A stretch of DNA of 64,000 nt from JAPOXR01 sp963664715 (GCA_963664715.2 CAXXUY010000011.1:868001-932000), one strand, 5' to 3'; counted from the stretch's first letter, positions 44,065 to 53,738 are shown. A program made the numbers and translations. The notes: generated by a model from the letters alone, not told the origin.

Positions 44065-44757
44065 ATGATGGCAGTGGCGCAGGCATTTTCAAGAAACGAG
44101 CGCAGAACCAATGCAGACGATGTATTCGACCATCTGCATCATCTGATCATCTCGTTGCAGCTTCTGCCAGGTACTCGAATCAGCGAGGTGGAGATTGCAA
44201 GGCAGTTTGAAGTTTCTCGCCAACCAGTGCGTGAAGCTTTCATTCGGCTGGCAAATCGCGACCTGCTTCTGATTCGTCCGCAGAAGGCCACTGTTGTCCG
44301 GCGGTTTTCGACGCGGAAGATCAAGCGTGCGCGATTCATCCGGATGGCCGTGGAATGCAGAGTGCTGCAACTTGCCTGTCGTTCGGCCACAGGCCTGCAT
44401 TTTCAACGTCTCGACCTGGACTTGAACAATCAAAGGGATGCAATTCAAAAGCGGGATGTAGGGAAGTTTCACGCAATCGATTATGATTTTCATCGACACC
44501 TCTGCGATGCCGGTGACTGTGCACTGGTGTTTGACACGATTTCGGAGAACAAGGCGTTGGTCGACCGTCTCTGTGTCTTGAGCCTGTCCGAACCGGCAGC
44601 AATGGAGGAACTCTACGAGGACCATTCACTCATTGTCGAAGGGTTGAAGAACAGGGATGAGGATATCGTGATGAAGGTAATCACGGAACACCTCTCCCGT
44701 CTCGACGATGTCATTGCCGGAATCCGAAGGTCTCACGCCGATTTCTTCGAGGACTGA
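44065..44757 (+). CDS. GntR-family (FCD) transcriptional regulator
   Basis: A 230-residue regulator. Winged helix at about 15-85 (DDVFDHLHHLIISLQLLPG, SEVEIARQFEVSRQPVREAF), then an all-helical FCD effector domain with the metal/ligand-binding His residues in DFHRHLCDAG and EHLSRLDDVI. FCD regulators respond to small organic acids. Being divergent from tctC, it probably controls uptake of that acid. Two tandem ATGs at 44065 and 44068 are both usable. Confidence 0.9.
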   Translation: MMAVAQAFSRNERRTNADDVFDHLHHLIISLQLLPGTRISEVEIARQFEVSRQPVREAFIRLANRDLLLIRPQKATVVRRFSTRKIKRARFIRMAVECRVLQLACRSATGLHFQRLDLDLNNQRDAIQKRDVGKFHAIDYDFHRHLCDAGDCALVFDTISENKALVDRLCVLSLSEPAAMEELYEDHSLIVEGLKNRDEDIVMKVITEHLSRLDDVIAGIRRSHADFFED

Positions 44758-46019
44758 CTCTGTCATGATCGGAGCCCGGACGCTCGATACACAATTCAAC
44801 ACATTGGAATCTTTCAAGACTGTCTAGAATGACGGGAATGAAGGATGTCAGGTGGAAATCCAAAGTGCGGGCGGCCCGGATCAGACAAACCGTGATTGCC
44901 GGTTTCTCCATCAAACCGGTCTCCGACTTTCCGACAGACTGATCGAGAACACCGTCAAGACACTTGGTTCGGGACCCTCGGTTTGCAGGCCGGCATGCCT
45001 GCTGCATCGTAGACATCGTTCAAGTTCGGAGAAACGATCATCACTTCTGCCGTACTTGCAATTCTGGTTCCGACAAACTGGCGGCAATGAGCCAAGATGC
45101 TGCAATTCCACTCGTCTGATTCCGCTCAATGCCAATAGTCTCGAATACCATCGAAAGCAGCCCATCCGGTGTCAGTAACACGGCCACATCGTACTTCCGA
45201 TTTGTCCGAAAGCGGCTGGTGATCCTGGCGCGGATGCGGCAGGTCGCTCGCCCCGGAACCAGGGCAAACCGAACAGTGTCTGCGCGAATTCGGAGTGCAC
45301 GTCATCCTGATTTTGGATCGGAACGAACTTGGTACGAACGGTTGCTACCAAACGCGGTCATGGGCAACATCTCAGCCTCGAATGACTGGTTACCTGAAAC
45401 TGATCCGCGACGTCGTCGCCTTGTCCTGCCGAATTGGTACGCCGACCCGCCGATCCGCTGTTGATTTCACACCGACCAGGCCAAGTCACGATACAGCATT
45501 GACCAGCGGAACGTCAGTTGTTCCAGCAGTTCGATGAACGAGTTCGTCAACCGCGCCCTTACCTGCAGGTGGGTCATGTATAAACGCCCCCTCGAATGCA
45601 AACATTTCCTTTGGACACGCCGGGCAAGGTGATCAGGCACTGTCGCAGAGAAGTCGTGCAGATCCCGACAAACCGGAGCTCCAGCGATACCTGCATTGAA
45701 GTTGGGACTATCAACTGGCACGAATGGTATCTCGCATGAGGCGCCCCAGAAGGGCGGAGAAACCGCGGCAACCGCAGGGACCTGATGTGCGCACTGCCCG
45801 AGCGAAGTGCAGGGACCAGTGTCCCGGTGCCGGGCACTCCGGGAGACCGGGTTGCGGATGCCCCGATTTTCACCAACCGCCACCTGGTTCGAAGAACCTG
45901 CGAGATCGAGCGAAATACTGCCCAAATGACCTTCTGCCGATAAGGGCAATGAACGAACCTGACCACAATCTGACAACGAAAGCGGACCAGGATCACCCGG
46001 CCGTGAGCAGCCCTGGCAG
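44758..46019. other. Decayed or non-genic stretch
   Basis: 1262 bases with no recognisable gene. Frames on both strands overlap each other without family content. It contains the second copy of the diverged repeat and ends at the break in the halogenase gene. Confidence 0.5.
45460..45549. repeat. Diverged repeat, copy 2
   Basis: Starts GTTGATTTCACACCGA and matches 31867-31957 in the same orientation, with many spaced substitutions and one short gap. In either reading direction the encoded peptides also remain similar, as would a decayed coding segment. Identity of the parent element is unknown. Confidence 0.6.
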
Positions 46020-46979
46020 AATATCGGCACACGGTTCGATTTTCCGGCCGAGAATCGTCTCCACTTCCCGACAGGCCGCATCGGGGGTGAGGAACCTGTC
46101 AGAATACACCTATCCGCATGCGAGCCGGGACTGGGACTGGGTCTGAATCTGCCAGCGCCAACCGGAACCAAGGGCCCATGCCAGCGTATGAGCAGGTATT
46201 TCGTTGCCACTTCCGTGATCAAGCCGGAATGGCATGGCGCGATTGACCGGGAGACGGTCGGCATATGACTTCCAGCTCCCATTCATGACTTTACCAATCA
46301 GTTCACGCCGGAACCCTGTACAGTCGACGACAACGTCGACAGGGTGCTCGCTGCCATCATCAAGAAGGAGGGAGGCGATGTTGCCTGTTTCGCCGTCCTG
46401 CCGGGCAGTCGCCACGGTCGCGTCCAGATGCGTGATGCCGCTGGCTCTCTGCCGGAGGAAGCGACCGACAAGTGCCTGGTCAAAGTGGTATGCGTTGTGA
46501 AATGGACCGATCGGAAGCGGGTTCCTCCGTCCCTTCACGATGGACGGCGCGCGTGCACGATCCATCAGGTAAGCAAAAAGATGCGGTTTGGTGACCGATC
46601 GACCGGACGTCACGCAATGCTGGTTCAGCCACGATGAAGAAACCCCCGGTGGGTGCGGCGAAATCAGGTGCGGGTTGTCGATCGGACCATCATGGGTAAC
46701 ACCCGTTTCCCGTCAATCCCTGTGACGGATTCCGTGTCTGACCGTGGCTTCCGTTGCGCGCAGGATCTCGAACTCGTCGAAACCCGGCTCAAGCAAGAGA
46801 CCGCGAAATACGGCCGTTCTGCCCTCGCCAACGCCGATCGTCGGAATCCGGCTCGATTCGATGACGGTCAAGTCGACATCCAGTTCCTGCCTCTTGACTG
46901 CCTCCCGAAGAATCAGTGATGCCAGCCATCAGGCAGTTCCGCCACCGACCACTGCGACCTGCTTTGATGCGGCGCTCAT
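46020..46979 (-). pseudogene. Flavin-dependent tryptophan halogenase, N-terminal fragment
   Basis: One frame from ATG 46979 reads as a halogenase for about 320 codons: KQVAVVGGGTA (FAD-binding GxGxxG), IPTIGVGEGR, HDGPIDNPHL-type sequence, NAYHFDQALVGRFLRQ, VVVDCTGFRRELIG, GWRWQI, and VYSDRFLTPDAACREVE to EPCADI. Three nonsense codons interrupt it: TGA 46929-46931 just after the FAD motif, TGA 46713-46715 where relatives have Trp (HRDWRETG), and TAG 46110-46112 where relatives have an aromatic residue. Homology ends at 46020 and resumes, same strand, at 38245. Confidence 0.85.
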
Positions 46980-47194
46980 GTCCACACAAGTGGGAAGACG
47001 CCCTGCGGCGTGCTGGTCAGAGGGGGATTGGTCGGTTGCGCTCCCAGCAGAGGCGCCAGTTGCGGCCGTCAAAGGCCCGGAGCGTTGGGCAGGATGCGCG
47101 GAAGGAGGTGTCTGCATGGCTGCGTTGATCGCCGATGCATAGCGCCGAGAACGAAAAACCGGAGCAATCTTCCAATTTGCAAGCCGATCCCTGC

Positions 47195-48568
47195 TCAGGC
47201 GGCCTTTCTGCGCAATCCGGACCGTGTCCATTCGGGCAGCCAATCTCCATGAGCCGTCACCAGATCATCAACGAGCGTCCAGATCTGATCGAGATCGAGT
47301 TCGGCACCTGTATGCGGGTCCATCATTGCGGCATGATAGATGTGCTCGTGATTTTCGTTGAGCAATGCCGCAACGGTCAATTCCTGCACATTCACATTTG
47401 TCCGGATAATCGCGGTCAGCTGAGGCGGCATTGAACCAACATGTGTCGGTTGAATTCCGTTGCGGTCAACGAGACAGGGAACCTCCACGACACATGCTTC
47501 CGGGAGGGATGGGATGAGACCGTTGTTCTTCACGTTGCCATAAATCACCGACGGATTACCCGTACTCATGGAGTTCATGATGTCGGATGCGTATTCGTTG
47601 CTAGGCTCGATATCTATGTCGCTGTCAGCAGCGCTTTCGCTGGCCTGTTGCTTCCAGCGTTCCACCTGCTCGTTGCAACGAGCCAGGTATTCGTCGAGCG
47701 GAATGCCATGCTTCTTTATCAGGTCCGGTCGGTCCCGCTTGATGAACCAAGGGACATACTCGGAAAAGTGTTCCGAACTCTCGGTAACGAAATAACCCAG
47801 CCGGGCCATCATCTCGTAGCGCACTCTGTTCGGACAGCGCGGATTCATCATGTTTGGCTTGGGGATTCGGCCGTCCGCGAATCCGCATTGAAGGTCGGGA
47901 TAGAGGTTGCGGAAGTTTCCGTTGTCCAGCATCTCCTCAAGATTCAGGAAGAACGCCATATGATTGATGCCTGCACAGAGGTACCTGATACGTTCGACCG
48001 GGATATCCAGGTCCCGTGCCAGTTCGGCGACCGTTCCCTGAACAGAGTGGCACAGACCGACCACGCGGATCTTGGGAAACCTCTCGGCAATTGCCCAGAC
48101 ATTTATGGCCATGGGGTTAACATACTGAAGCATGACAGCATCCGGGCAGAGATCCGTCATGTCTTCGCAAATGCTCCAGAGATGCGGTACCGTCCTGAGG
48201 CCGCGCATGATTCCACCGATTCCCAAGGTATCGGCAATGGTCTGCCTCAGGCCAAATCTCTTTGGAATCTCAAAGTCCGTGACAGTGCATGGTTCGTATC
48301 CACCGATCTGGAATGCAACAACAACGAAATCGGCACCGTCCAGTGCCTCGCGCTGGTCAATATGCGTGGAAATTGTTGCTGCCACTTTCAGATTGGACCT
48401 GATTCGATCTGCAACGGATCCAGCTTCCTGCAATCTCGCCGGATCAATGTCCACCAGCGCGATTTCCGCACGATTCAGGGCCTCATGCCGGAGCACGTCA
48501 GCCAGGATGTTCTTCAGGAAAACCGTGGAACCGGCACCGATGAAGGTGATTTTCGGTCTCGCTTCCAT
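47195..48568 (-). CDS. Glycoside hydrolase family 4 (alpha-galactosidase/glucosidase type)
   Basis: A 457-residue NAD- and Mn-dependent glycosidase. The N-terminal dinucleotide fold shows ITFIGAGSTVF, the metal-binding Cys-His is in VGLCHSVQGT, and the second His is in INHMAFF. GH4 enzymes hydrolyse glycosides by an oxidation-elimination route and act in the cytoplasm on imported sugars. Both metal ligands are intact and no stop interrupts the frame, so it should be active despite decayed neighbours. ATG at 48568 with GAGAGGGC upstream. The ABC-ATPase remnant just upstream may be what is left of its transporter. Confidence 0.93.
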   Translation of the reverse strand: MEARPKITFIGAGSTVFLKNILADVLRHEALNRAEIALVDIDPARLQEAGSVADRIRSNLKVAATISTHIDQREALDGADFVVVAFQIGGYEPCTVTDFEIPKRFGLRQTIADTLGIGGIMRGLRTVPHLWSICEDMTDLCPDAVMLQYVNPMAINVWAIAERFPKIRVVGLCHSVQGTVAELARDLDIPVERIRYLCAGINHMAFFLNLEEMLDNGNFRNLYPDLQCGFADGRIPKPNMMNPRCPNRVRYEMMARLGYFVTESSEHFSEYVPWFIKRDRPDLIKKHGIPLDEYLARCNEQVERWKQQASESAADSDIDIEPSNEYASDIMNSMSTGNPSVIYGNVKNNGLIPSLPEACVVEVPCLVDRNGIQPTHVGSMPPQLTAIIRTNVNVQELTVAALLNENHEHIYHAAMMDPHTGAELDLDQIWTLVDDLVTAHGDWLPEWTRSGLRRKAA

Positions 48569-48828
48569 ATTGCCCTCTCCGTGATTCTTCGACGGCCCGG
48601 TGCTTCCTTGCGAATTGACCGGACCCGGCTCCCGAAAATATTGTCAAGGGTACCGTAATTCTACCGATAATGTATGCGCAAGTTTCGGAATGCGACTTCG
48701 AAGCACCGGGAGCAATAGCAGCTGGCGGATCTGCCGGAAATCATCCTGAAGAACTGCTACACAATTGACTGGGATGTCGAGAACATCTGGAAACTCGATC
48801 TCCCGGTCGGGATGTATTCTCCCGGATG

Positions 48829-49045
48829 ATCTGGGCTGCACTGGCCGAAGTCCAGATGGAACCGGATGCCATGGATCGGTTTCCGAACGAAATCTCAGGT
48901 GGTCAGAGGCAGCGTATCGCGATTGCGGGCGCGATTATCCTGCGTCCGAAATCTATCCTTCTCGACGAACCCACATCGGCGCTGGACTTGTCATTGCAGG
49001 TCCAGATTATCAATCTGCTGCGCGATCTTCGCCGAAAGCAAGTTG
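48829..49045 (+). pseudogene. Oligopeptide/dipeptide-type ABC ATPase fragment
   Basis: About 72 codons with the ABC signature ISGGQRQRIAIAGAI, Walker B ILLDEPTSALD and the following QIINLLRDLRR, as in DppD/OppF proteins. Walker A and everything upstream are missing, and after LRRKQ the sequence no longer matches the family (relatives continue with the HDL switch). The 3' part lies inside the 242-bp duplication. A remnant only. Confidence 0.85.
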
Positions 49046-49240
49046 TTCGAATCCTGTCAATCGTGGTTGTTCCTTGGTTCTGGACCGTGACTGAATTCGT
49101 GGAACAAATGCGGCGAATCGTACGTAATCCGTTACTGGAATGACCGGGCAGTGTTCGGGGTCACTGATGTCTGGCCCTCTGTTTCAGGGCCGGATTCGCC
49201 GATTCGGGCTCCTGCGTTCTGTCCTTCGGCACATTTCCGG
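48999..49240 (+). repeat. 242-bp inverted duplication, copy B
   Basis: Partner of 38233-38474, opposite orientation, seven differences. It begins inside the ABC-ATPase fragment, which is contiguous with it, so this may be the source copy. Contains the same hairpin at 49173-49191. Together the two copies flank about 10.5 kb. Confidence 0.92.
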
Positions 49241-49498
49241 CATCTGCGGTTGACTAAACGGCTTGGAGATCAGCGAAGTCGTCACGGCGGGGCATTGATC
49301 GAAAAAAAATTATAGAAAACCTGCCAGCAGGGGACTCAGGCGATCATCGGTTATTTCAATTGTTTATCGTTCTGACTGGCGCAAATCCGACTGATGCCTT
49401 CATGATATTGAGGCTTGTCCATTCCGCAAGAATCGGAGAAATTTCGCTGACAACCAGACATTCGTGCTGGTGTGTTACCTGGTAGTGGTAGGGGGGGA
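49241..49498. other. AT-rich region before the rhodanese gene
   Basis: 258 bases including an A/T run at about 49300-49320. Right edge of the accessory block. I looked for clustered DnaA boxes here and saw none. Confidence 0.45.
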
Positions 49499-49954
49499 TT
49501 GAAGGTGGCTGCAACGCCGCAATTCGAAATATTGGGCTTGCCGCCTGATCAGGCTTGGGAGGAGCTTGCCGGAAACCCGGATTCGATCCTCGTTGATGTC
49601 CGGACGTTGCCGGAATGGTCATTCGTGGGTGTGCCGGACCTTTCCGGAATCGGGAAGGCGGTAATCTTCGCCGAGTGGAGATCATATCCGCACATGCAGC
49701 CGAATTCGGGGTTCTTTGAATCCGTGGAATCACATTTCGGTCCTGATTGGCCCGACACTGCATTCTTTATCTGCCGTTCGGGTTCGCGCTCACGAGAAGC
49801 TGCAGCCGCATTCTCAGGCCAGGCGAACCGGTCCGGGAGAAGATTGAAATGCATCAATGTTGCCGAGGGTTTTGAAGGGGACCTGGATCCAAGCGGCCAT
49901 CGTGGCCGCGTAAATGGCTGGAAATACAGGGGTCTGGCCTGGAAGCAATCGTGA
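49499..49954 (+). CDS. Rhodanese-like domain protein
   Basis: A 151-residue single rhodanese domain. The active-site loop FFICRSGSRSREAA has the catalytic Cys, and VDVRTLPEW is the family's early motif. Rhodaneses transfer sulfane sulfur; the acceptor here is unknown. TTG at 49499 behind a G-rich binding site (AGGGGGG) is my choice; GTG at 49505 or 49472 are alternatives. It lies 36 bases upstream of dnaA and may share its transcript. Confidence 0.88.
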   Translation: MKVAATPQFEILGLPPDQAWEELAGNPDSILVDVRTLPEWSFVGVPDLSGIGKAVIFAEWRSYPHMQPNSGFFESVESHFGPDWPDTAFFICRSGSRSREAAAAFSGQANRSGRRLKCINVAEGFEGDLDPSGHRGRVNGWKYRGLAWKQS

Positions 49955-49990
49955 CGGTTGTCGTATGATCTTTTGTTAGGGGGTTGATCG

Positions 49991-51328
49991 GTGACGGAAA
50001 TCTGGGGTGAGGTGAGGAAGAGTCTGGCGAGGACTTTGAATGCTGATGATTTCAGAAACTGGATTGCAGACATAAACTTCAAGGGAATTGATGGCGGAGT
50101 CGCAACGCTCGAGGCATCTACGAAGTTTTGCGGCGAATGGGTACTTAGGACCTACGGCGATCAGATCTTGCAGTCGGTGAAGGAGTTCGACCCCAGAGTT
50201 GTTGAACTCGCGTTCGTTGTCAGGCCGACGGTTGCAGATAGTCCTGGCCGGGCAAGGACCGGTACGTCGGCGAGGTCCAGAAAGGCAGGACTCCCCGGTG
50301 CCGATCTGGTTTCCAGGTTCAACTTTTCGGAATTCGTCGTTGGCAATCCCAATGCCGTTGCTCACGCGGCTGCGATCAGGGTCGCGCGGGAGGAACGCGT
50401 GACCTTCAATCCACTGTTTCTCTACGGCGCGGTGGGGCTGGGCAAGACTCATCTGATGCATGCGATCGGTTGGACCCTGAAGGCAAAGGATCCGGATCTG
50501 AAGCTCATCTATCTCTCGGCCGAGCAGTTCATGCACCAGTTTATCCGGGCGCTTCGCACCCAGAGCATCATGGACTTCAAGGAAGTGTTTCGTTCGGTCA
50601 ATGTATTGATGGTCGACGACGTGCAGTTCATTGCCGGGAAGGACTCAACCCAGGAAGAGTTCTTCCATACCTTCAACGAGTTGGTCAGCCAGGAAAAACG
50701 TATCGTCCTCTCCGGTGACCGTTCCCCGGGAAAGATCGAGGGCTTGGAGGAGAGGATTCGTTCGCGCCTGCAGTCAGGACTCGTCGTCGAATTGCATCCG
50801 GCAGATTATGAACTCAGACTCGGAATTCTGCAGCAAAAGGCTGAAGCACTATGTCGGCGAAATCCGGAACTCGTCTTCGAACCCGGGGTTCTCGAGTTCC
50901 TGGCCCGTCGCATTCAGAGCAATGTACGGGTGCTAGAAGGAGCGTTGAACCGTTTGGCCGCGGCCCAGTCCTACCTCAAATCCGTCATTGACCTGAATAT
51001 TGCGAGGACCGAACTTGCAGACATTCTCCGGGATGCTGATCGCCGAACCGGGATCCGCGAGATCATTCACAGCGTTGCAGATTACTACAACATCAAGCCG
51101 AGTGAACTTGTCGGGAAGCGGCGGACCCGCAACGTGGTGCGACCGAGACAGGTCGCCATCTATCTTGCCAAGCTGCTGACTACAAAATCGCTTCCGGATA
51201 TCGGCCGTGAATTCAACCGCGACCACACGACGGTCATTCACTCGATCGAGAGGATCGAACTGCTTCAGGCAACGGACAGTGCGATATCCGATGATCTCGA
51301 AATCATCAGGCGGCGCCTGGAGTCCTGA
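49991..51328 (+). CDS. dnaA: Chromosomal replication initiator DnaA
   Basis: A 445-residue DnaA. Domain I at the N-terminus, AAA+ domain with Walker A GAVGLGKTH and Walker B MVDDVQFI, and domain IV with the DnaA-box-binding signature KSLPDIGREFNRDHTTVIHS. Binds DnaA boxes at the origin and opens it. The GTG at 49991 is preceded by AGGGGG. Followed by dnaN and recF in the classic order. The expected upstream neighbour rpsT is 18.6 kb away. Confidence 0.98.
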   Translation: MTEIWGEVRKSLARTLNADDFRNWIADINFKGIDGGVATLEASTKFCGEWVLRTYGDQILQSVKEFDPRVVELAFVVRPTVADSPGRARTGTSARSRKAGLPGADLVSRFNFSEFVVGNPNAVAHAAAIRVAREERVTFNPLFLYGAVGLGKTHLMHAIGWTLKAKDPDLKLIYLSAEQFMHQFIRALRTQSIMDFKEVFRSVNVLMVDDVQFIAGKDSTQEEFFHTFNELVSQEKRIVLSGDRSPGKIEGLEERIRSRLQSGLVVELHPADYELRLGILQQKAEALCRRNPELVFEPGVLEFLARRIQSNVRVLEGALNRLAAAQSYLKSVIDLNIARTELADILRDADRRTGIREIIHSVADYYNIKPSELVGKRRTRNVVRPRQVAIYLAKLLTTKSLPDIGREFNRDHTTVIHSIERIELLQATDSAISDDLEIIRRRLES

Positions 51329-51427
51329 CCCGGGATCATCAGTTGGTTCGACCGTTAGTGAATTGATCCTGTTGCCTGACTGCTGACTCTGATAATTGTG
51401 CGGCCCCGAAACCTTGGACGTTATGCA

Positions 51428-52549
51428 ATGAAATTCAGAATTGAATCTCAGGATCTCAAACGGGCGACTTCATGGACAAGGTCGATCACCGAGAGGAGCC
51501 AGGTCGACAGAATTCTCGGATGCATGCTCTTGGAAACAGAACCCGACTCGGTGACGTTCCGGGGCACTGATCGGAACATGGAGGTCGAATGCAAGGTTGC
51601 GGCACAGGTTGAACAGGGTGGAGGGACAACAGTTTCGGCCACGACGCTCAACGATTTTTCCAGGAGGCTGCCCGACGGTGCACAGGTTCTGTTTGAACAT
51701 GACCCGGAAAAGGAACAACTCGCGATTTCCTCGAACCGGACCAATGCAAACTTGCCTACGCTTCCCAAATCCGATTTTCCGCGGATGGCGTCAGAGGATT
51801 ACAATTCCACCTTCAGTATCGAGGCTGGCGAGTTGGGGCGCCTGTTGGAAAAGGCCAGGATCGCAGTCTGCCTCGACACGTCGCGTGACTACCTGTGTGG
51901 TGTTAACATGCACGTGGCCGATCACGAGGACGGCAAGTTGCTTCGCTGCGTTGCGACAGATGGTTTCCAGATGGCGATAGTCGATATCCAGGCTCCGGCA
52001 GGCCTCGAGGAAATGCACTCGACGATCGTGCCATCAAAGGCGGCCGGAGAGATTATCAAGATCTTCTCGCAAGGAAATGAACCTGTTGAGGTCGCGTTTT
52101 CGGAAGGAAAGATCAGGTTTGCCAACCAGTGGACTTCCCTTTCGTCGCGCTTGTTGAATGGCGGCAGTTATCCCGACTACACTCGGCTGATCCCGCACGA
52201 CAATCCCTTGAAGCTGACTGTTGATGCAGGCTTGCTCAAGGATGCCTTGCTGCGTGCGTCGGCCGTGGCTGATCGTCCTGAGAGATCGGTCGTATTCGAA
52301 ATCGAGGACGGGACACTGCTGATGACAGTTCAGGACCCTGCCATCGGTCTGGTAAAGGAAGCCGTCCCAGTGACATTTCCGCACAAGAAATACTCCATCG
52401 GGTTCAAGCATGGCCATTTGCTCTCGATCATTGACCAGATAGGTGATGGCCCTGTCGTGATGCGGTTTCAGACCGTACCTGGAGCCGTGAGAATCACGGC
52501 CGACAACGAAAGCGGCCTGCTCTTCCTGCTGATGCCCCTGAAAGTCTGA
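51428..52549 (+). CDS. dnaN: DNA polymerase III beta subunit (sliding clamp)
   Basis: A 373-residue clamp starting MKFRIESQDLKRATSW at ATG 51428. Three repeated domains are evident, with the cleft-forming CVATDGFQMA and the C-terminal LLMPLKV. Encircles DNA and tethers polymerase III. The frame extends ten codons upstream, but the Met at 51428 is the family start. It lies 99 bases after dnaA. Confidence 0.97.
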   Translation: MKFRIESQDLKRATSWTRSITERSQVDRILGCMLLETEPDSVTFRGTDRNMEVECKVAAQVEQGGGTTVSATTLNDFSRRLPDGAQVLFEHDPEKEQLAISSNRTNANLPTLPKSDFPRMASEDYNSTFSIEAGELGRLLEKARIAVCLDTSRDYLCGVNMHVADHEDGKLLRCVATDGFQMAIVDIQAPAGLEEMHSTIVPSKAAGEIIKIFSQGNEPVEVAFSEGKIRFANQWTSLSSRLLNGGSYPDYTRLIPHDNPLKLTVDAGLLKDALLRASAVADRPERSVVFEIEDGTLLMTVQDPAIGLVKEAVPVTFPHKKYSIGFKHGHLLSIIDQIGDGPVVMRFQTVPGAVRITADNESGLLFLLMPLKV

Positions 52550-52598
52550 CCGGACTTGGCTTGAGGTGTCGCCGGAATGCGTGCCCTTCGGTGCCGGC

Positions 52599-53738
52599 AT
52601 GACAGAGACCTGTTTTTCGCATCTGCGGTTGTCGCAGTTTCGATCATACACCCAGGCGACGCTTGAACTTGACGGGCGACCGGTCGTTCTGACCGGACCG
52701 AACGGGACAGGAAAGACAAGCATACTGGAGGCTGTCTCCCTGTTTTCACCTGGAAGGGGAATGCGCCGAGCTGCTCCTGACGAGATCTCATGCCGGCGCC
52801 ACCAGGCGGGTTGGAAGGTATCCGCAGAACTCATGGCAGGCGGCAAGGACTGGCAGGTTGCAACCTGGTTTCTTGGCAGGGGTGGCAGGCGGGTGGAGAT
52901 TGAAGGCAAGTCTGCCCGGCAGGCTGATCTCGGCAAGCTGGCAAGGATTGTCTGGGTTGTGCCTGCAATGGACAGGTTGTGGGCAGATGGCGGAGATGGA
53001 AGACGCAGATTTCTTGACAGGATGACGATGGGATTTCACCCGTCACATGCCGAGGATGTCATCGCTTACGAGAAGGCAATGCGCGAGCGGAATCGCCTGA
53101 TTCGGGACAAACGGCGCGATGACTCGTGGCTTGACGGACTCGAAAACCAAATGGCGGACAACGCGGCGAGGATGACACGGAACCGAATGCGGACCATCGT
53201 CAGGCTGGAGGCAGCGGGTGAACAGTCGGTGGCGGGATTTCCATGTGCACGTTTGGCTCTGACAGCTCCCGACGGAGCGTGTGGAAATTCAGAGGATCCG
53301 GTCGAACTGGCCGAGGCTCTGAGGAATGGAAGAGACCGGGACTTTGCAGCCGGTCGAACGCTTGTCGGGCCACACAGGGCGGACCTTCTGGCAGTTCACG
53401 CGGCACGAGAAATGGAGGCAAGGAACTGTTCAACCGGAGAACAGAAGGCCCTCCTTTTGTCGATTGTACTTGCCAATGTGCGGGCGATTTCCGAGGATTG
53501 CGGCGGGCCGCCGGTCCTGCTTCTCGACGAGATCGCAGCCCATCTGGATGCCGGTCGGCAGGACGAACTGTTCAAGGAGATCCAGAGGCTTGATGTTCAG
53601 GCCTGGCTTACGGGCACTCATCCGAGCTATTTCGCCGCGATGGGACACAGGACACAGTGGTTTGAAGTAACCGAAACAAACAGCCGGTCCGAGGTTTCCG
53701 AAATGCAGGCGCCGGGCCGGTTCAGTATACCTGACTGA
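52599..53738 (+). CDS. recF: DNA replication and repair protein RecF
   Basis: A 379-residue SMC-like ATPase. Walker A LTGPNGTGKTSIL, signature CSTGEQKALLLS, and Walker B VLLLDEIAAHLD. RecF loads RecA at single-strand gaps. N-terminal HLRLSQFRSY matches the family. ATG at 52599; a GTG at 52566 is in frame. gyrB, the frequent next gene, is not here; the next features are tRNA-Thr and hemY on the opposite strand. Confidence 0.95.
   Translation: MTETCFSHLRLSQFRSYTQATLELDGRPVVLTGPNGTGKTSILEAVSLFSPGRGMRRAAPDEISCRRHQAGWKVSAELMAGGKDWQVATWFLGRGGRRVEIEGKSARQADLGKLARIVWVVPAMDRLWADGGDGRRRFLDRMTMGFHPSHAEDVIAYEKAMRERNRLIRDKRRDDSWLDGLENQMADNAARMTRNRMRTIVRLEAAGEQSVAGFPCARLALTAPDGACGNSEDPVELAEALRNGRDRDFAAGRTLVGPHRADLLAVHAAREMEARNCSTGEQKALLLSIVLANVRAISEDCGGPPVLLLDEIAAHLDAGRQDELFKEIQRLDVQAWLTGTHPSYFAAMGHRTQWFEVTETNSRSEVSEMQAPGRFSIPD

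Noticed and set aside
45467..46282. 271-codon minus-strand frame overlapping the halogenase fragment
   Set aside because: No recognisable domain and out of frame with the halogenase homology; probably chance in GC-rich DNA.
36043..46931. TGA at Trp positions in the phytanoyl and halogenase genes could mean TGA is read as Trp
   Set aside because: Core genes in the window, such as dnaN, recF and addB-type genes, use TGG for Trp and end in TGA or other normal stops, and the same pseudogenes also contain TAA or TAG. Ordinary nonsense mutations explain it.
49241..49990. Replication origin just upstream of dnaA
   Set aside because: There is an AT-rich patch, but I could not find clustered TTATCCACA-like boxes; isolated near-matches at about 11671 and 58088 are not clustered either.
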